NCBI GenBank assembly: GCA_017483735.1
Contig: JAFUVF010000053.1
Span: 1-64,000 of the forward strand
Source: Lachnospiraceae bacterium
GTDB lineage: Bacteria; Bacillota; Clostridia; Lachnospirales; Lachnospiraceae
Reading direction: 5' to 3'
DNA length: 64,000 nucleotides
Below, piece after piece: positions 25,047 through 33,516 of this stretch. The first letter of the stretch is position 1, and each line of letters opens with the position of its first letter. Position numbers and translations under genes: made by a program. The notes beneath the pieces were generated by a model that saw only the letters and a list, made by a program, of their open reading frames with translations, was not told where the DNA came from and searched no databases.

Positions 25047-26135
25047 ATGGAACATTACAATCCTTTATTGAAGGACAATCACGGGACTGACAAATTTATA
25101 ACAATAGGCGAGATAATGCTGAGGCTTACACCGCCCAATTATGAAAAAATCCGTACCGCTTCCAGCTTTGAAGCAAGCTATGGCGGTTCGGAGGCGAATA
25201 TTGCGCTGGCGTTGGCGAATCTCGGAGTGGATTCCACCTTCTTTTCGGTGGTGCCAAACAACAGCGTCGGAAAAAGTGCGGTAAGGATGCTGCGTTCCAA
25301 TGACGTGCACTGCACGCCTATGATATTATCCAGTCATGAGGAGACTCCCACCCACAGACTGGGGAGCTATTATCTTGAAACGGGATATGGGATACGTCCC
25401 TCAAAGGTTACCTATGACAGAAAGCATTCCGCAATTACGGAGTATGATTTTTCGAAGGTGGATCTTGACGCATTGCTTGACGGCTTTACATGGCTGCATT
25501 TGAGCGGTATCACGCCTGCTCTTGCGCCTAACTGCCGTAAGCTCATAATGGATGTTCTGAAGGTGGCGAGGGAAAAGGGCATGACGGTCAGCTTCGACGG
25601 AAATTTCAGAAGCAAGCTCTGGACCTGGGATGAGGCGAGGGATTTCTGTACGGAATGCCTGCCGTATATCGATGTACTTATGGGAATAGAGCCGTATCAT
25701 CTCTGGAAGGATGAGAACGACCATTCCAAGGGAGATGTAAAGGACGGAGTGCCCTTACAGCCAAGCTACGAGCAGCAGGATGAGATATTCAAGGTATTCG
25801 TTGAGAGATATCCCAATATCAAATGCATCGGACGCCATGTAAGATATGCGCATTCCGGAAGTGAGAACAGCCTGAAGGCATTCCTTTGGTATGAGAATCA
25901 CACCTTTGAAAGCAAGCTTTTTACCTTCAATATTCTCGACAGAGTGGGCGGAGGCGATGCGTTTGCATCCGGTCTCATATATGCCATGATGCATAATTTC
26001 AAGCCAATGGATATGGTTAATTTCGCCGTGGCAAGCTCCGTTATCAAGCACACCATAAGGGGAGATGCAAACATTACCGATGATGTTGAGAGCATCAAGA
26101 ACCTGATGAACATGAATTACGATATAAAGAGATAA
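25047..26135 (+). CDS. kdgK: PfkB-family sugar kinase, probable 2-dehydro-3-deoxygluconokinase
   Basis: Sugar kinase of 362 aa. Start ATG 25047 is set by GGAGGG at 25035-25040. The first block TIGEIMLRLTPP then YGGSEANIALALANLG (46-60) binds the sugar; GGGDAFASG (301-309) holds the catalytic base Asp304 and the anion hole. The overall order and the FDGNFRSKLWTWDEA segment fit KdgK-type 2-keto-3-deoxygluconate kinases, which phosphorylate KDG made from pectin or uronic acids. No other Entner-Doudoroff or uronate genes are near. Family membership is certain, substrate likely. Confidence 0.8.
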   Translation: MEHYNPLLKDNHGTDKFITIGEIMLRLTPPNYEKIRTASSFEASYGGSEANIALALANLGVDSTFFSVVPNNSVGKSAVRMLRSNDVHCTPMILSSHEETPTHRLGSYYLETGYGIRPSKVTYDRKHSAITEYDFSKVDLDALLDGFTWLHLSGITPALAPNCRKLIMDVLKVAREKGMTVSFDGNFRSKLWTWDEARDFCTECLPYIDVLMGIEPYHLWKDENDHSKGDVKDGVPLQPSYEQQDEIFKVFVERYPNIKCIGRHVRYAHSGSENSLKAFLWYENHTFESKLFTFNILDRVGGGDAFASGLIYAMMHNFKPMDMVNFAVASSVIKHTIRGDANITDDVESIKNLMNMNYDIKR

Positions 26136-26137
26136 GC

Positions 26138-28411
26138 TTGAAACTGTACAATGAATTAAGCCCTTTGGCAAAAAAGAAAATAAGAATTCTTGCAATGATA
26201 TCCCTCGCACTTATATGCTTAAGTGCGGTGGGATTCTTTGCGTCGAGAAAAACATATGAGTACCCTGTGTCAGGCTTTGAGGAAAGTACTGTGGAGGATA
26301 CGGCATATCAGACATACACAGATATCGGGCTGTTCCCGGGAATATACAAGGTTTGTGTGGAATATGAGTCGGAGCTTACGGAGGCGGGATATTCCAAGGC
26401 ATATATTCCGGGATATCCCGACGGACTGTTTTTTACCAACGGCGAGCCCTTGTATGGCGCACTCGGTTATACCGAATACGAGATGTGGCTGTACGGATAT
26501 ACCGGACACTTATATGTGGATGTGAATAAGGGAAGCAATGGGCTTACTGTAACCTCTTTTAAAATAGAAAATACGGGAAAGCTTTTTACCATGACAGGAA
26601 CAGCTCTTTTGTTTGTGGCTGTGCTGCTGTCCTTCCTGATAATATGGAAGGATGGACTTGAAGCGGGACTTATCACAAAGGAGCAGAGTGCAGTGCTGTT
26701 TTCACTCATTGTGATATGTTTTTTTTCATCCACAATGTATATGACGGGCTATCAGTATTCCGGCATAGATATGACTTATCATTTGAACCGGATAGAGGGG
26801 ATAGTTGACGGTCTGCATGCAGGGTTCTTCCCGGTCAGGCTGGAACCGAAATGGGTAATGGGGCACGGGTACGCAGCAGCGACAATGTATGGGAATGTGC
26901 TTTTATACTTTCCTGCACTTTTAAGGATATTGGGCTTCTCGGTTCTTATGACACAGAATATATACTCTGTGTTTTTGAATATAATATGCGTGGCGGTTGC
27001 ATATTATTCCTTTTACATGATATTTCGTGACCGGGAAATAGGGGTAATACTTTCGGCATTATATGTGTTTTCAATATATCACACGGATAAATTAGTGGTG
27101 CTTTCCGCTATTGGTGAGGTAAGTGTGCTTGATATGATGCCTTTGGTAATATATGGATTATATCAAATATATACCTGCAGTGAGGAGACAGGTGTATCCT
27201 TGAGGCTTTGTGCGCCGCTTATAATCGCATTGTCGGTCATAGTTCAGTCACATGCGCTGACTACGGAGCTTACCGCAATATTGATAGCTATATTCTGTAT
27301 TGTTTTTTTCAAATACACCATAAAAAGAAATATCCTTTTAAATCTGCTTTTAAGTGCAGGAACGGTTCTTTTGATAAGCGCATGGTTTCTTGTACCCTTT
27401 CTCGATTATTTCATCACACAGAATCTGCATTTCAGGTACTACGGCAGAAACAGTATACAGAGCAACAGTCGCAGTATTTTTCAGCTGTTTGCGCATTTTT
27501 ATATCGTCGGGAGAGCCGGAGAAAAAGGCCTTATGGACAAGCTTAATATAGATGTGGAGGGTGTAGGTCTTATATTTATGCTCTTTGCGTTTGTATTTGT
27601 CATAAGCTGGATTGCCGGGAAATACAAAAGCGAACGGCAAAACAGCATAATGCTTGCGGGAAAGATATGCACAGTTTTTGGACTCCTCTTACTTTTGGTA
27701 AGTGTAGATATTTTCCCCTGGGACAAGATACAATACTTAAACACGGTCACTCTGGCACTGGTGGGAATGCTGGAAAATACCTATAGATTCTGGGGCTGGG
27801 GAACTGCGCTTCTTACGGTCTCTGCAGGCTGCGTGATGTACTTTGCAAAGAAGAGGAGCCATCGCAGATATAAGTTCATGGTATCAATAGTGATAGTCTG
27901 TATTGTGACCTCGGGAATGTTTTATATGGATTATCTTATGAGGGATCATAATGCGCTCAGAATATACAATCCGGCCTCAATGGGGCGGGGCTTTATCTCG
28001 GATCAGGAATTCCTTGTTGAGGGAACCGTGCTGGAGGACATAGAGTATAGGTATCCTACCGTTGAGAATGTGGATAGCTTTGATAATTATACAAAGGGAG
28101 ATCTGACCGCCTCCTTTGATGTGACTGCCTCAGATGAAGTATCAGGATATGTTGATCTGCCCCTGCTTCAGTACAAGCAGTATAAGGCATATTATCAAAG
28201 TAATGAGGGAAAGTGGAGCGAAGGAACTTATTTTGGTAAGAACAATGTTGTCAGAGCAAAGATACCTGCAGGCTTTTCGGGGCATGTGCTTGTGCGTTAT
28301 ACCGAGCCATGGTATTTTAGAATGGCGGAGCTTATTTCACTTGTAGCGGTTATATGTATATTGCTGTATTGGCACCGCATGAAAGCAGAAAATAGACGTA
28401 GTAAAATTTAG
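26138..28411 (+). CDS. Large polytopic membrane protein, GT-C/YfhO-like
   Basis: Membrane protein of 757 aa with about twelve helices. The first loop after helix 1 is long (about 120 residues), and later YSGIDMTYHLNRIEGIVDGL contains an acidic and aromatic stretch at the start of the second domain, as in YfhO-like and related lipid-linked sugar transferases. The last 150 residues before the final helix form a soluble beta-rich domain. Start TTG 26138 lies two bases after the kinase stop. Substrate unknown; probably glycosylates a surface polymer. Confidence 0.65.
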   Translation: MKLYNELSPLAKKKIRILAMISLALICLSAVGFFASRKTYEYPVSGFEESTVEDTAYQTYTDIGLFPGIYKVCVEYESELTEAGYSKAYIPGYPDGLFFTNGEPLYGALGYTEYEMWLYGYTGHLYVDVNKGSNGLTVTSFKIENTGKLFTMTGTALLFVAVLLSFLIIWKDGLEAGLITKEQSAVLFSLIVICFFSSTMYMTGYQYSGIDMTYHLNRIEGIVDGLHAGFFPVRLEPKWVMGHGYAAATMYGNVLLYFPALLRILGFSVLMTQNIYSVFLNIICVAVAYYSFYMIFRDREIGVILSALYVFSIYHTDKLVVLSAIGEVSVLDMMPLVIYGLYQIYTCSEETGVSLRLCAPLIIALSVIVQSHALTTELTAILIAIFCIVFFKYTIKRNILLNLLLSAGTVLLISAWFLVPFLDYFITQNLHFRYYGRNSIQSNSRSIFQLFAHFYIVGRAGEKGLMDKLNIDVEGVGLIFMLFAFVFVISWIAGKYKSERQNSIMLAGKICTVFGLLLLLVSVDIFPWDKIQYLNTVTLALVGMLENTYRFWGWGTALLTVSAGCVMYFAKKRSHRRYKFMVSIVIVCIVTSGMFYMDYLMRDHNALRIYNPASMGRGFISDQEFLVEGTVLEDIEYRYPTVENVDSFDNYTKGDLTASFDVTASDEVSGYVDLPLLQYKQYKAYYQSNEGKWSEGTYFGKNNVVRAKIPAGFSGHVLVRYTEPWYFRMAELISLVAVICILLYWHRMKAENRRSKI

Positions 28412-28420
28412 GAGAATATT

Positions 28421-28981
28421 ATGAAGCTAAAAAAGATGAACGCAGCCCTTGGGCTTTTGTCAATCGCTGCCATGCTTTTGCATATTGTGAATATAGTCTT
28501 TTCTTATTTGACTTTCGATTTTAAGCTGTTGACTGCCATTCCCTTAATGGTGTTGGTGTGTCTGCATGCCATATGTGGAATGCTGACAGTATTTTTGCAG
28601 GCAGATGGAATGCGCCTTGATTTGTATCCGAAGCAGAATCTGAGGACAATTCTCCAACGAGTCTCTGCCGCCTTGATTCTTCCCTTGCTGATATTGCACA
28701 TCAATACCTTTGATATGCTTAAATCCGCTGCAGAGGCGGGGCGCTGGCTTTGGTTTTCTCTGTTATTGCTAAGCCAGCTTTTGTTCTACGGCACAGTGCT
28801 GACCCATGTCGCAGTATCGATAACAAGAGGGATGATTACATTGGGTCTGCTTACATCCCTTGACAGACAGAAACGCATTGACAGAGTAATCTATGTTATC
28901 TGTGCAGCAGTCTTTATAATTGCGAGCTTTGTAGTAATTAAGACGGAGCTTGCCATGTTCCTGCCGGGAGGGATGGTATGA
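28421..28981 (+). CDS. Membrane anchor (cytochrome b-like) subunit of fumarate reductase/succinate dehydrogenase
   Basis: Membrane protein of 186 aa with five hydrophobic helices. Histidines lie in or near helices (LLHIVNIV, LHAICGM, ILHINTF, LTHVAVS), in a pattern suitable for heme b ligation. It directly precedes and overlaps (ATGA) the flavoprotein gene, so by position and shape it is the quinone-facing anchor of the complex. AGGAG lies before the ATG. Sequence alone does not prove the family. Confidence 0.7.
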   Translation: MKLKKMNAALGLLSIAAMLLHIVNIVFSYLTFDFKLLTAIPLMVLVCLHAICGMLTVFLQADGMRLDLYPKQNLRTILQRVSAALILPLLILHINTFDMLKSAAEAGRWLWFSLLLLSQLLFYGTVLTHVAVSITRGMITLGLLTSLDRQKRIDRVIYVICAAVFIIASFVVIKTELAMFLPGGMV

Positions 28982-30612
28982 AGCATGCATTGATTATTGG
29001 AAGCGGAATATCAGGCATGGTCTGTGCGGTGCGATGTGCACAGCTCGGCGTTCATGTGACAATGGTATCTCCGTTTCCGTCAGAGCGCTCCCAGTCCGTG
29101 ATGGCTGCGGGCGGCATCAACGCAGTGCTTTCAGGAGAAGAGGCAGGGGATTCCGTTGCCTGTCACATTGAGGACACCCTTAAGGGAGGCTGTGAGCTAG
29201 GCGGTAAGAATGCTGTAAAGGGTCTGTGCGAGCACGGCGGAGAAATCCTGCATTGGCTTGAAAGCATCGGAACAGTCTTTTCAGTGGACGAGAAGGGTCG
29301 CCCTCTGCGCAGAGCCTTCGGCGGACAAAGCCACAAGCGGACATATTATTGCGGCGCATCTACAGGCAAGCAGATAGTCTCCGCATTGGTAATGGAGGTG
29401 CGGCGCTTTGAGGCGGCAGGGTTGATTGAGAGAAGGCTGTGGTGCTGTTTTCACTCTGCTTTGATTCGTGATGGCATCTGCTATGGCGCAATGCTTTTTG
29501 ATGAAGCGCACGGAGGCTTGGAGGCAGTCTGCGCTGACGCCTTGGTCATTGCCACAGGCGGGCAGAATGCTCTTTTTGGCAAAACTACGGGCTCCACACA
29601 ATGTGATGGCTATGCGGCGGGAAAATTGTTTATGCAGGGCGCGGAGCTCAAAAATCTGGAGTTTATTCAATACCATCCGACCACAATGGAAACCCCGCAA
29701 AAGCGTATGCTGATTTCCGAAGCCGTGCGCGGCGAGGGCGGAAGGCTGTTCCAGAGGCGGGATGGTCAGAATGTGTACTTTATGGAGGACAAATACGGTC
29801 CGGGCGGCAATCTGATGACACGGGACATCGTGTCGAGGGAAATAGATGCGCTGGGCGGTATGGTGTATCTTGATATATCTTTTCTGGACAGGACGGTTAT
29901 AGACGAGCGTCTGCCGGAGGTGCGGGATATCTGCGCAAAGTACGGCGGAATCGACGTGAGCCGTGAACCGATACCGGTTATGCCGTCAGTGCATTTTTTC
30001 ATGGGAGGTCTGGCAGTAGGACTAAAGCATGAGACGAACATCCATAACCTTTTTGCCGTAGGCGAATGTGCATCCATGTATCACGGAGCGAACCGGATAG
30101 GCGGCAACTCTTTATTGGCGGCAATCTACAGCGGGAATGTCGCAGCGGATGAGATAGCAGGAAGGAGCGGGTGCAGGTTTCATCCTGATTTTGAAGGTGA
30201 TTTGGAGCGTGAGAAAAAGCTGCTTGCCCGGAATATGGACACGCAGAGCCAATTCCCGGTCATGTACATCAGAGATATGCTTGCCGAGACGATGCAGAAG
30301 CGACTGGGGATTGTTCGCAGCGGGGAAAACCTTGAACAGGGGCTGGCGGACATTGATTATTACCTCTCAATCGCTGAACGCATCCGCTACGATTCCAGCG
30401 TGATGCCCTATTTTAACTACAGTCTGACGGCAATTCTGACACTCGCACGGGCGACTATAACCTGTGCGCTGTCTCGGCGGGAGAGTCGGGGGGCGCATTA
30501 TCGGAGTGATTTTCCGCAGACAGAAGAAGCGTATCAATCCGCAACAATCATCGCCTATGACGGAGGCGGCTACAACGTGCGGTTTGACAGGGAGCAAAGC
30601 TATGAAAGTTAA
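28978..30612 (+). CDS. Fumarate reductase/succinate dehydrogenase flavoprotein subunit
   Basis: FAD subunit of 544 aa. GSGISGMVCA (8-17) is the dinucleotide fold. Substrate and catalytic blocks present are QYHPTTME, SEAVRGEGGRLF and HGANRIGGNSLLAA. Where the family has R-S-H-T/S-x-A-A-x-G-G, with the His covalently attached to FAD, this protein reads RSQSVMAAGG with Gln39. FAD is therefore probably bound non-covalently, which in E. coli FrdA mutants leaves fumarate reduction but removes succinate oxidation. It is flanked by an anchor gene and an iron-sulfur gene, so it is not a stand-alone L-aspartate oxidase. Likely role: anaerobic fumarate reduction. Confidence 0.85.
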   Translation: MKHALIIGSGISGMVCAVRCAQLGVHVTMVSPFPSERSQSVMAAGGINAVLSGEEAGDSVACHIEDTLKGGCELGGKNAVKGLCEHGGEILHWLESIGTVFSVDEKGRPLRRAFGGQSHKRTYYCGASTGKQIVSALVMEVRRFEAAGLIERRLWCCFHSALIRDGICYGAMLFDEAHGGLEAVCADALVIATGGQNALFGKTTGSTQCDGYAAGKLFMQGAELKNLEFIQYHPTTMETPQKRMLISEAVRGEGGRLFQRRDGQNVYFMEDKYGPGGNLMTRDIVSREIDALGGMVYLDISFLDRTVIDERLPEVRDICAKYGGIDVSREPIPVMPSVHFFMGGLAVGLKHETNIHNLFAVGECASMYHGANRIGGNSLLAAIYSGNVAADEIAGRSGCRFHPDFEGDLEREKKLLARNMDTQSQFPVMYIRDMLAETMQKRLGIVRSGENLEQGLADIDYYLSIAERIRYDSSVMPYFNYSLTAILTLARATITCALSRRESRGAHYRSDFPQTEEAYQSATIIAYDGGGYNVRFDREQSYES

Positions 30613-31294
30613 TGTGTTGCGGCAGCAGTCGCCTGTAAGCAAACCATATTGGGAGACCTTTGAGTACGACGGTTCCGCAGATAATTCCGTGGCAGGGGCG
30701 CTTGACTATATAAACTATCATGATGATATCGTAAATGCCGAGGGAAAGCGGTCCACCCGCATAGGCTGGGAATGCTCTTGTATGCAGGGTATCTGCGGCG
30801 CATGCGCTATGGTGATCAACGGACGGCCTGCGCTTGCTTGCGAGACCTTCGTGCGGGATTTTAAGGGAAAGGACATAGAAATCAGACCCTTGCGAAAATT
30901 TCCGGTTATTCACGACCTGGTGGTGGACAGAACCTCCATACATGAGAATTTGAAGCAGGCAAACGTATGTATCGGGGAATATAATCCTGCGGAGAATGAA
31001 GAGCACGCACACCAATATGCCATTGGGAAATGCCTGAAATGCGGACTCTGTCTGGAGGTTTGCCCGAACTATGTGAATGGCAATACCTTCTTTGGCGCAG
31101 CCTTCGCCAACGACTGTTATCTGGTGGCTTCGAGGAACCGCACCGAGGATAAGAGAATCAGAAGAATCTATGCAGAGCATTTCGGAAAGACCTGTTCAAA
31201 GTCCCTGTCCTGTATGGAGGTCTGCCCAATGAAGATACCGACATTGGCATCCATGGCAAAGCTGAACAGAAACAAAACTAGACGATATGGGTAA
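30602..31294 (+). CDS. Fumarate reductase/succinate dehydrogenase iron-sulfur subunit
   Basis: Electron-transfer subunit of 230 aa. ATG 30602 lies inside the end of the flavoprotein gene (11-base overlap). The [2Fe-2S] ligands are C58/C60, C65, C68 and C80 in WECSCMQGICGACAM; the C-terminal part has C144, C147, C150 and C154 (CLKCGLCLEVCP) and C198, C204 and C208 for the other two clusters. The complete cluster set points to an active complex passing electrons between the membrane quinone and the flavoprotein. Confidence 0.9.
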   Translation: MKVNVLRQQSPVSKPYWETFEYDGSADNSVAGALDYINYHDDIVNAEGKRSTRIGWECSCMQGICGACAMVINGRPALACETFVRDFKGKDIEIRPLRKFPVIHDLVVDRTSIHENLKQANVCIGEYNPAENEEHAHQYAIGKCLKCGLCLEVCPNYVNGNTFFGAAFANDCYLVASRNRTEDKRIRRIYAEHFGKTCSKSLSCMEVCPMKIPTLASMAKLNRNKTRRYG

Positions 31295-31342
31295 CCCACT
31301 TGTCCGCAACAATATGCCTACAAGCAGATTGCTATTGGAAAC

Positions 31343-31358
31343 TTCTCGGTGCCGAGAA
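31343..31358. repeat. Short palindrome after frdB
   Basis: TTCTCGG-TG-CCGAGAA, seven-base perfect arms, about 50 bases after the iron-sulfur gene. Could be part of the transcript end or an operator. Confidence 0.4.
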
Positions 31359-31381
31359 TCAATTTGGCGTAATTATTTAGC

Positions 31382-31414
31382 CCCCTTAACTGGCGAATTT
31401 TTGGAGTTAAGGGG
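31382..31414. repeat. Inverted repeat without T run
   Basis: CCCCTTAACT (31382-31391) and AGTTAAGGGG (31405-31414), a ten-pair perfect stem with a 13-base loop. No T run on either side, so it is not a normal terminator. It lies between the fumarate reductase and nitroreductase units. Confidence 0.5.
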
Positions 31415-31510
31415 TGGGTAATTATGCAAACAAGTCTCCCAGAGTAATTTCATTATCGATTATTCCACTGTGTTCGTTTTTCTTAACTCCATAGGTTGTA
31501 ATTTTTGCCT

Positions 31511-31563
31511 TTGACAAAAGCACAAAAATCTATATAATAAGTATTAGTATCAGATACAAGTAC
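31511..31563 (+). promoter_or_regulatory. Promoter and palindromic operator of the nitroreductase-Rrf2 operon
   Basis: TTGACA (31511-31516), 16 bases, TATAAT (31533-31538). Directly downstream is a 23-base palindrome at 31541-31563, centred on 31552, with nine of eleven base pairs matching (core GTATC-A-GATAC). It covers the transcription start, where a repressor would block. The Rrf2-type gene of this operon is the natural candidate. Confidence 0.65.
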
Positions 31564-31580
31564 AAAGAGGAGGTATAGAA

Positions 31581-32396
31581 ATGACTTTTTCAGCAAAGAA
31601 AATGATAAAACAAAGAAAGAGTGTCAGAACATTCGATGGAAAAACTCTTTCAGATGAAGACAGGAAAAATCTTGAAAACTATATTCATGTGCTTACCAAT
31701 CCTTTTGAGGTCCCGGTAGAGTTTTGCCTGCTTGACGCAAAAGAGCATCAGCTCTCCAGTCCGGTGATCGTAGGGGAACACACCTATCTTGCAGCAAAAG
31801 TGAAGAGGGAAGAACATTTTGAGATCGCTTTCGGATACAGCTTTGAAAAAGCATGTCTGTATGCCCGGTCTCTGGGAATCGGAACAGTTATGCTTGCGGC
31901 ATCATTAAGTCGCAGCGCCTTTGAAAAAGCAATGAATGTACAGGAGGATGAAGTTCTTCCGGTTGCAAGCCCGGTCGGATATCCGGCAGAGAAAGGCTCT
32001 ATACGCGAAAACCTGATGCGTAAAGGATTGAGAGCCGATGAAAGAATTGCCTTCGACGAATTGTTTTTTGCAGGGTCTTTCGATAAGGCACTTACGAAAG
32101 AGGCTGCAGGCGAATATACAGAGGCACTTGAGATGGCGAGGTTATCACCGTCCGCCACGAATAAGCAGCCATGGCGTGCTGTCGTAGACGGAAACAAAGT
32201 ATATTTCTATGAGCAGAAGTCAATAAAAGACAGTATTTTAGGAGATATCCAGAAAGTTGATGTCGGCATCGCTCTGTGTCATTTTGACCTGGTGATGGAA
32301 GAAAACGGTGTCTCCGGAAGATTTTTATTTGAAGATCCGCAGATCAAAGCACCGGAGAATGTTTATTACATTGCATCATATGAAAGGATCGGATAA
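31581..32396 (+). CDS. Nitroreductase-family protein
   Basis: FMN-dependent oxidoreductase of 271 aa. MIKQRKSVRTFDG at the N-terminus binds the FMN phosphate, and LSPSATNKQPWRAVV near residue 190 is the second FMN block. The arrangement, with two related halves in one chain, resembles the TM1586-type putative nitroreductases. GAGGAGG precedes the ATG. It shares its last base with the ATG of an Rrf2 regulator (TAATG), so the two are co-expressed and probably respond to redox or nitrosative signals. Confidence 0.82.
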   Translation: MTFSAKKMIKQRKSVRTFDGKTLSDEDRKNLENYIHVLTNPFEVPVEFCLLDAKEHQLSSPVIVGEHTYLAAKVKREEHFEIAFGYSFEKACLYARSLGIGTVMLAASLSRSAFEKAMNVQEDEVLPVASPVGYPAEKGSIRENLMRKGLRADERIAFDELFFAGSFDKALTKEAAGEYTEALEMARLSPSATNKQPWRAVVDGNKVYFYEQKSIKDSILGDIQKVDVGIALCHFDLVMEENGVSGRFLFEDPQIKAPENVYYIASYERIG

Positions 32397-32830
32397 TGGA
32401 TACGAGGTTTTCTTCGGCAATACATATGCTGATCTTAATATCAGAAGCCGAAACGCCGATGACATCGGAAGAGATTGCTGCGAGCGTAGGTACAAATGCA
32501 AGCTATATCAGAAAGGTTACCGGTCTTCTGAAGAGAAATGGAATCATAGAAAGCAAAAGGGGAGTCAGCGGATTCCAGCTGGCAGTAAATAAAAAGGAGC
32601 TTCTTTTATATGATGTTTATCTGGCTGTATCGGAAACGGATCAGGTGCATGTTTTTGACCTGCACCAGAATCCGAATGATCAGTGCATTGTCGGTAAGCA
32701 TATAAAACCTGTACTTTCGGATATTTTTCGTAATGTTGAAGAGAAGGCTGAACAGGAGTTAAGGGAGACAACCCTTGCAGACTGCATTGACAGGATGCGT
32801 AAGCAGATAGAAGGGAGCAGTAACCAATGA
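32396..32830 (+). CDS. Rrf2-family transcriptional regulator
   Basis: Winged-helix regulator of 144 aa. RFSSAIHMLILIS at the start, TSEEIAASVGTNASYIRKVTGLLKRNGI as the recognition region (about 22-50), and the typical wing GVSGFQLA. In the C-terminal part one Cys (QCIVGKHI, about residue 100) is present rather than the three-cysteine cluster of iron-sulfur Rrf2 proteins, so it may sense by thiol chemistry. Probably represses its own operon through the palindrome at 31541-31563. Confidence 0.88.
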   Translation: MDTRFSSAIHMLILISEAETPMTSEEIAASVGTNASYIRKVTGLLKRNGIIESKRGVSGFQLAVNKKELLLYDVYLAVSETDQVHVFDLHQNPNDQCIVGKHIKPVLSDIFRNVEEKAEQELRETTLADCIDRMRKQIEGSSNQ

Positions 32831-33459
32831 AAGCGGCAGTTCTATTTCTTCATTTTCGTTCATGAAGACGGGTCAGGATTGCAGAAGATTTCAGAAATCT
32901 TTAAGCCCACCCTTATCATCAGCCATAATAAAACATTGGCAGGTCAGCTATATGGCGAGATGAAAGAATTCTTTCCCGAGAGTGCGGTGGAATACTTTGT
33001 CTGCAACTATATCTTGAATAGCAGGGCACAATATACAGTTTGTTAATTTTAATTTTTTATATAATCAGATAAGGCGCAATACGATATTCTAAGTCCAAAA
33101 ATGCAACTCAGAACGAGATTTGGACACAAAATAACTGACGGCTGTCTGACGTATTGTTATAATAAAGCCTATGAATACAAAATTTTCTTCCTGCGTTTGA
33201 ATGGTTTTGGAATGACTGGCTATCTACAAGAGACAACCTTGTTTTTGTGGTCTGTGGCTCAGCCACATCCTGGATGGATGAAAAGATATCAAATAATAAA
33301 GGAGGATCTTTTCAAAGATGTCTGATTGATTGTCCAAATCGGTGTTGACCGAGCTCTTTAGAGCGAGGGATGCTTCTTGAACGCAGGCTCAAGAAGATGG
33401 ACTAATTGACAACTTCCAGTTTATTGCAGGAGACATACTTTATAAATCAGTGAAACGCA
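32831..33459 (+). other. Degraded intergenic DNA upstream of uvrB
   Basis: No intact gene. A 12-codon start (ATG 32827, [12 protein letters not shown]) overlaps the end of the Rrf2 gene and stops. A partial uvrB copy lies at 32903-33010. At 33298-33306 an excellent ribosome binding site (AAAGGAGGA) leads to ATG 33319 followed after three codons by TGA. Small hairpins are at 33353-33364 and 33373-33396 (8-pair stem, 8-base loop). This reads as a graveyard of at least two genes. Confidence 0.5.
32903..33010 (+). pseudogene. Duplicated internal fragment of uvrB
   Basis: 36 codons reading [11 protein letters not shown]...EYFV that match UvrB residues about 62-95. Positions 32918-32979 are identical over 62 bases to 33715-33776 in the intact uvrB, while both flanks differ at several, mostly silent, bases. 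It is not followed by more uvrB sequence. Confidence 0.85.
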
Positions 33460-33473
33460 CGAACAAATGTTCT
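33460..33473. promoter_or_regulatory. LexA (SOS) box upstream of uvrB
   Basis: CGAACAAATGTTCT matches the Gram-positive LexA/DinR consensus CGAAC-N4-GTTCG in all but the last base. It lies eight bases upstream of the -35 of the uvrB promoter. uvrBA is a known SOS operon in Bacillus and related bacteria. Confidence 0.88.
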
Positions 33474-33481
33474 AAAATATA

Positions 33482-33510
33482 TAGACAAAAAAGCTCAGAG
33501 ATGATATACT
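33482..33510 (+). promoter_or_regulatory. uvrB promoter, leaderless type
   Basis: TAGACA (33482-33487), 17 bases, TATACT (33505-33510). The expected start of transcription is 33517, the A of the uvrB ATG. No AGG-type ribosome binding site precedes the gene. Confidence 0.6.
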
Positions 33511-33516
33511 CACAAT

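Noticed and set aside
28978..30612. L-aspartate oxidase (NadB)
   Set aside because: The missing covalent-FAD His also occurs in NadB, but the overlapping membrane anchor and complete iron-sulfur subunit genes, and the absence of nadA/nadC, argue for a fumarate reductase complex.
32903..33010. CRISPR or short-repeat array near the duplicated segment
   Set aside because: Only two copies, one of them inside the intact uvrB; this is a gene-fragment duplication. No CRISPR array was seen anywhere in the window.
33101..33325. 74-codon ORF upstream of uvrB
   Set aside because: No ribosome binding site, composition not coding-like, and it overlaps an excellent SD sequence (33298-33306) that belongs to another frame.
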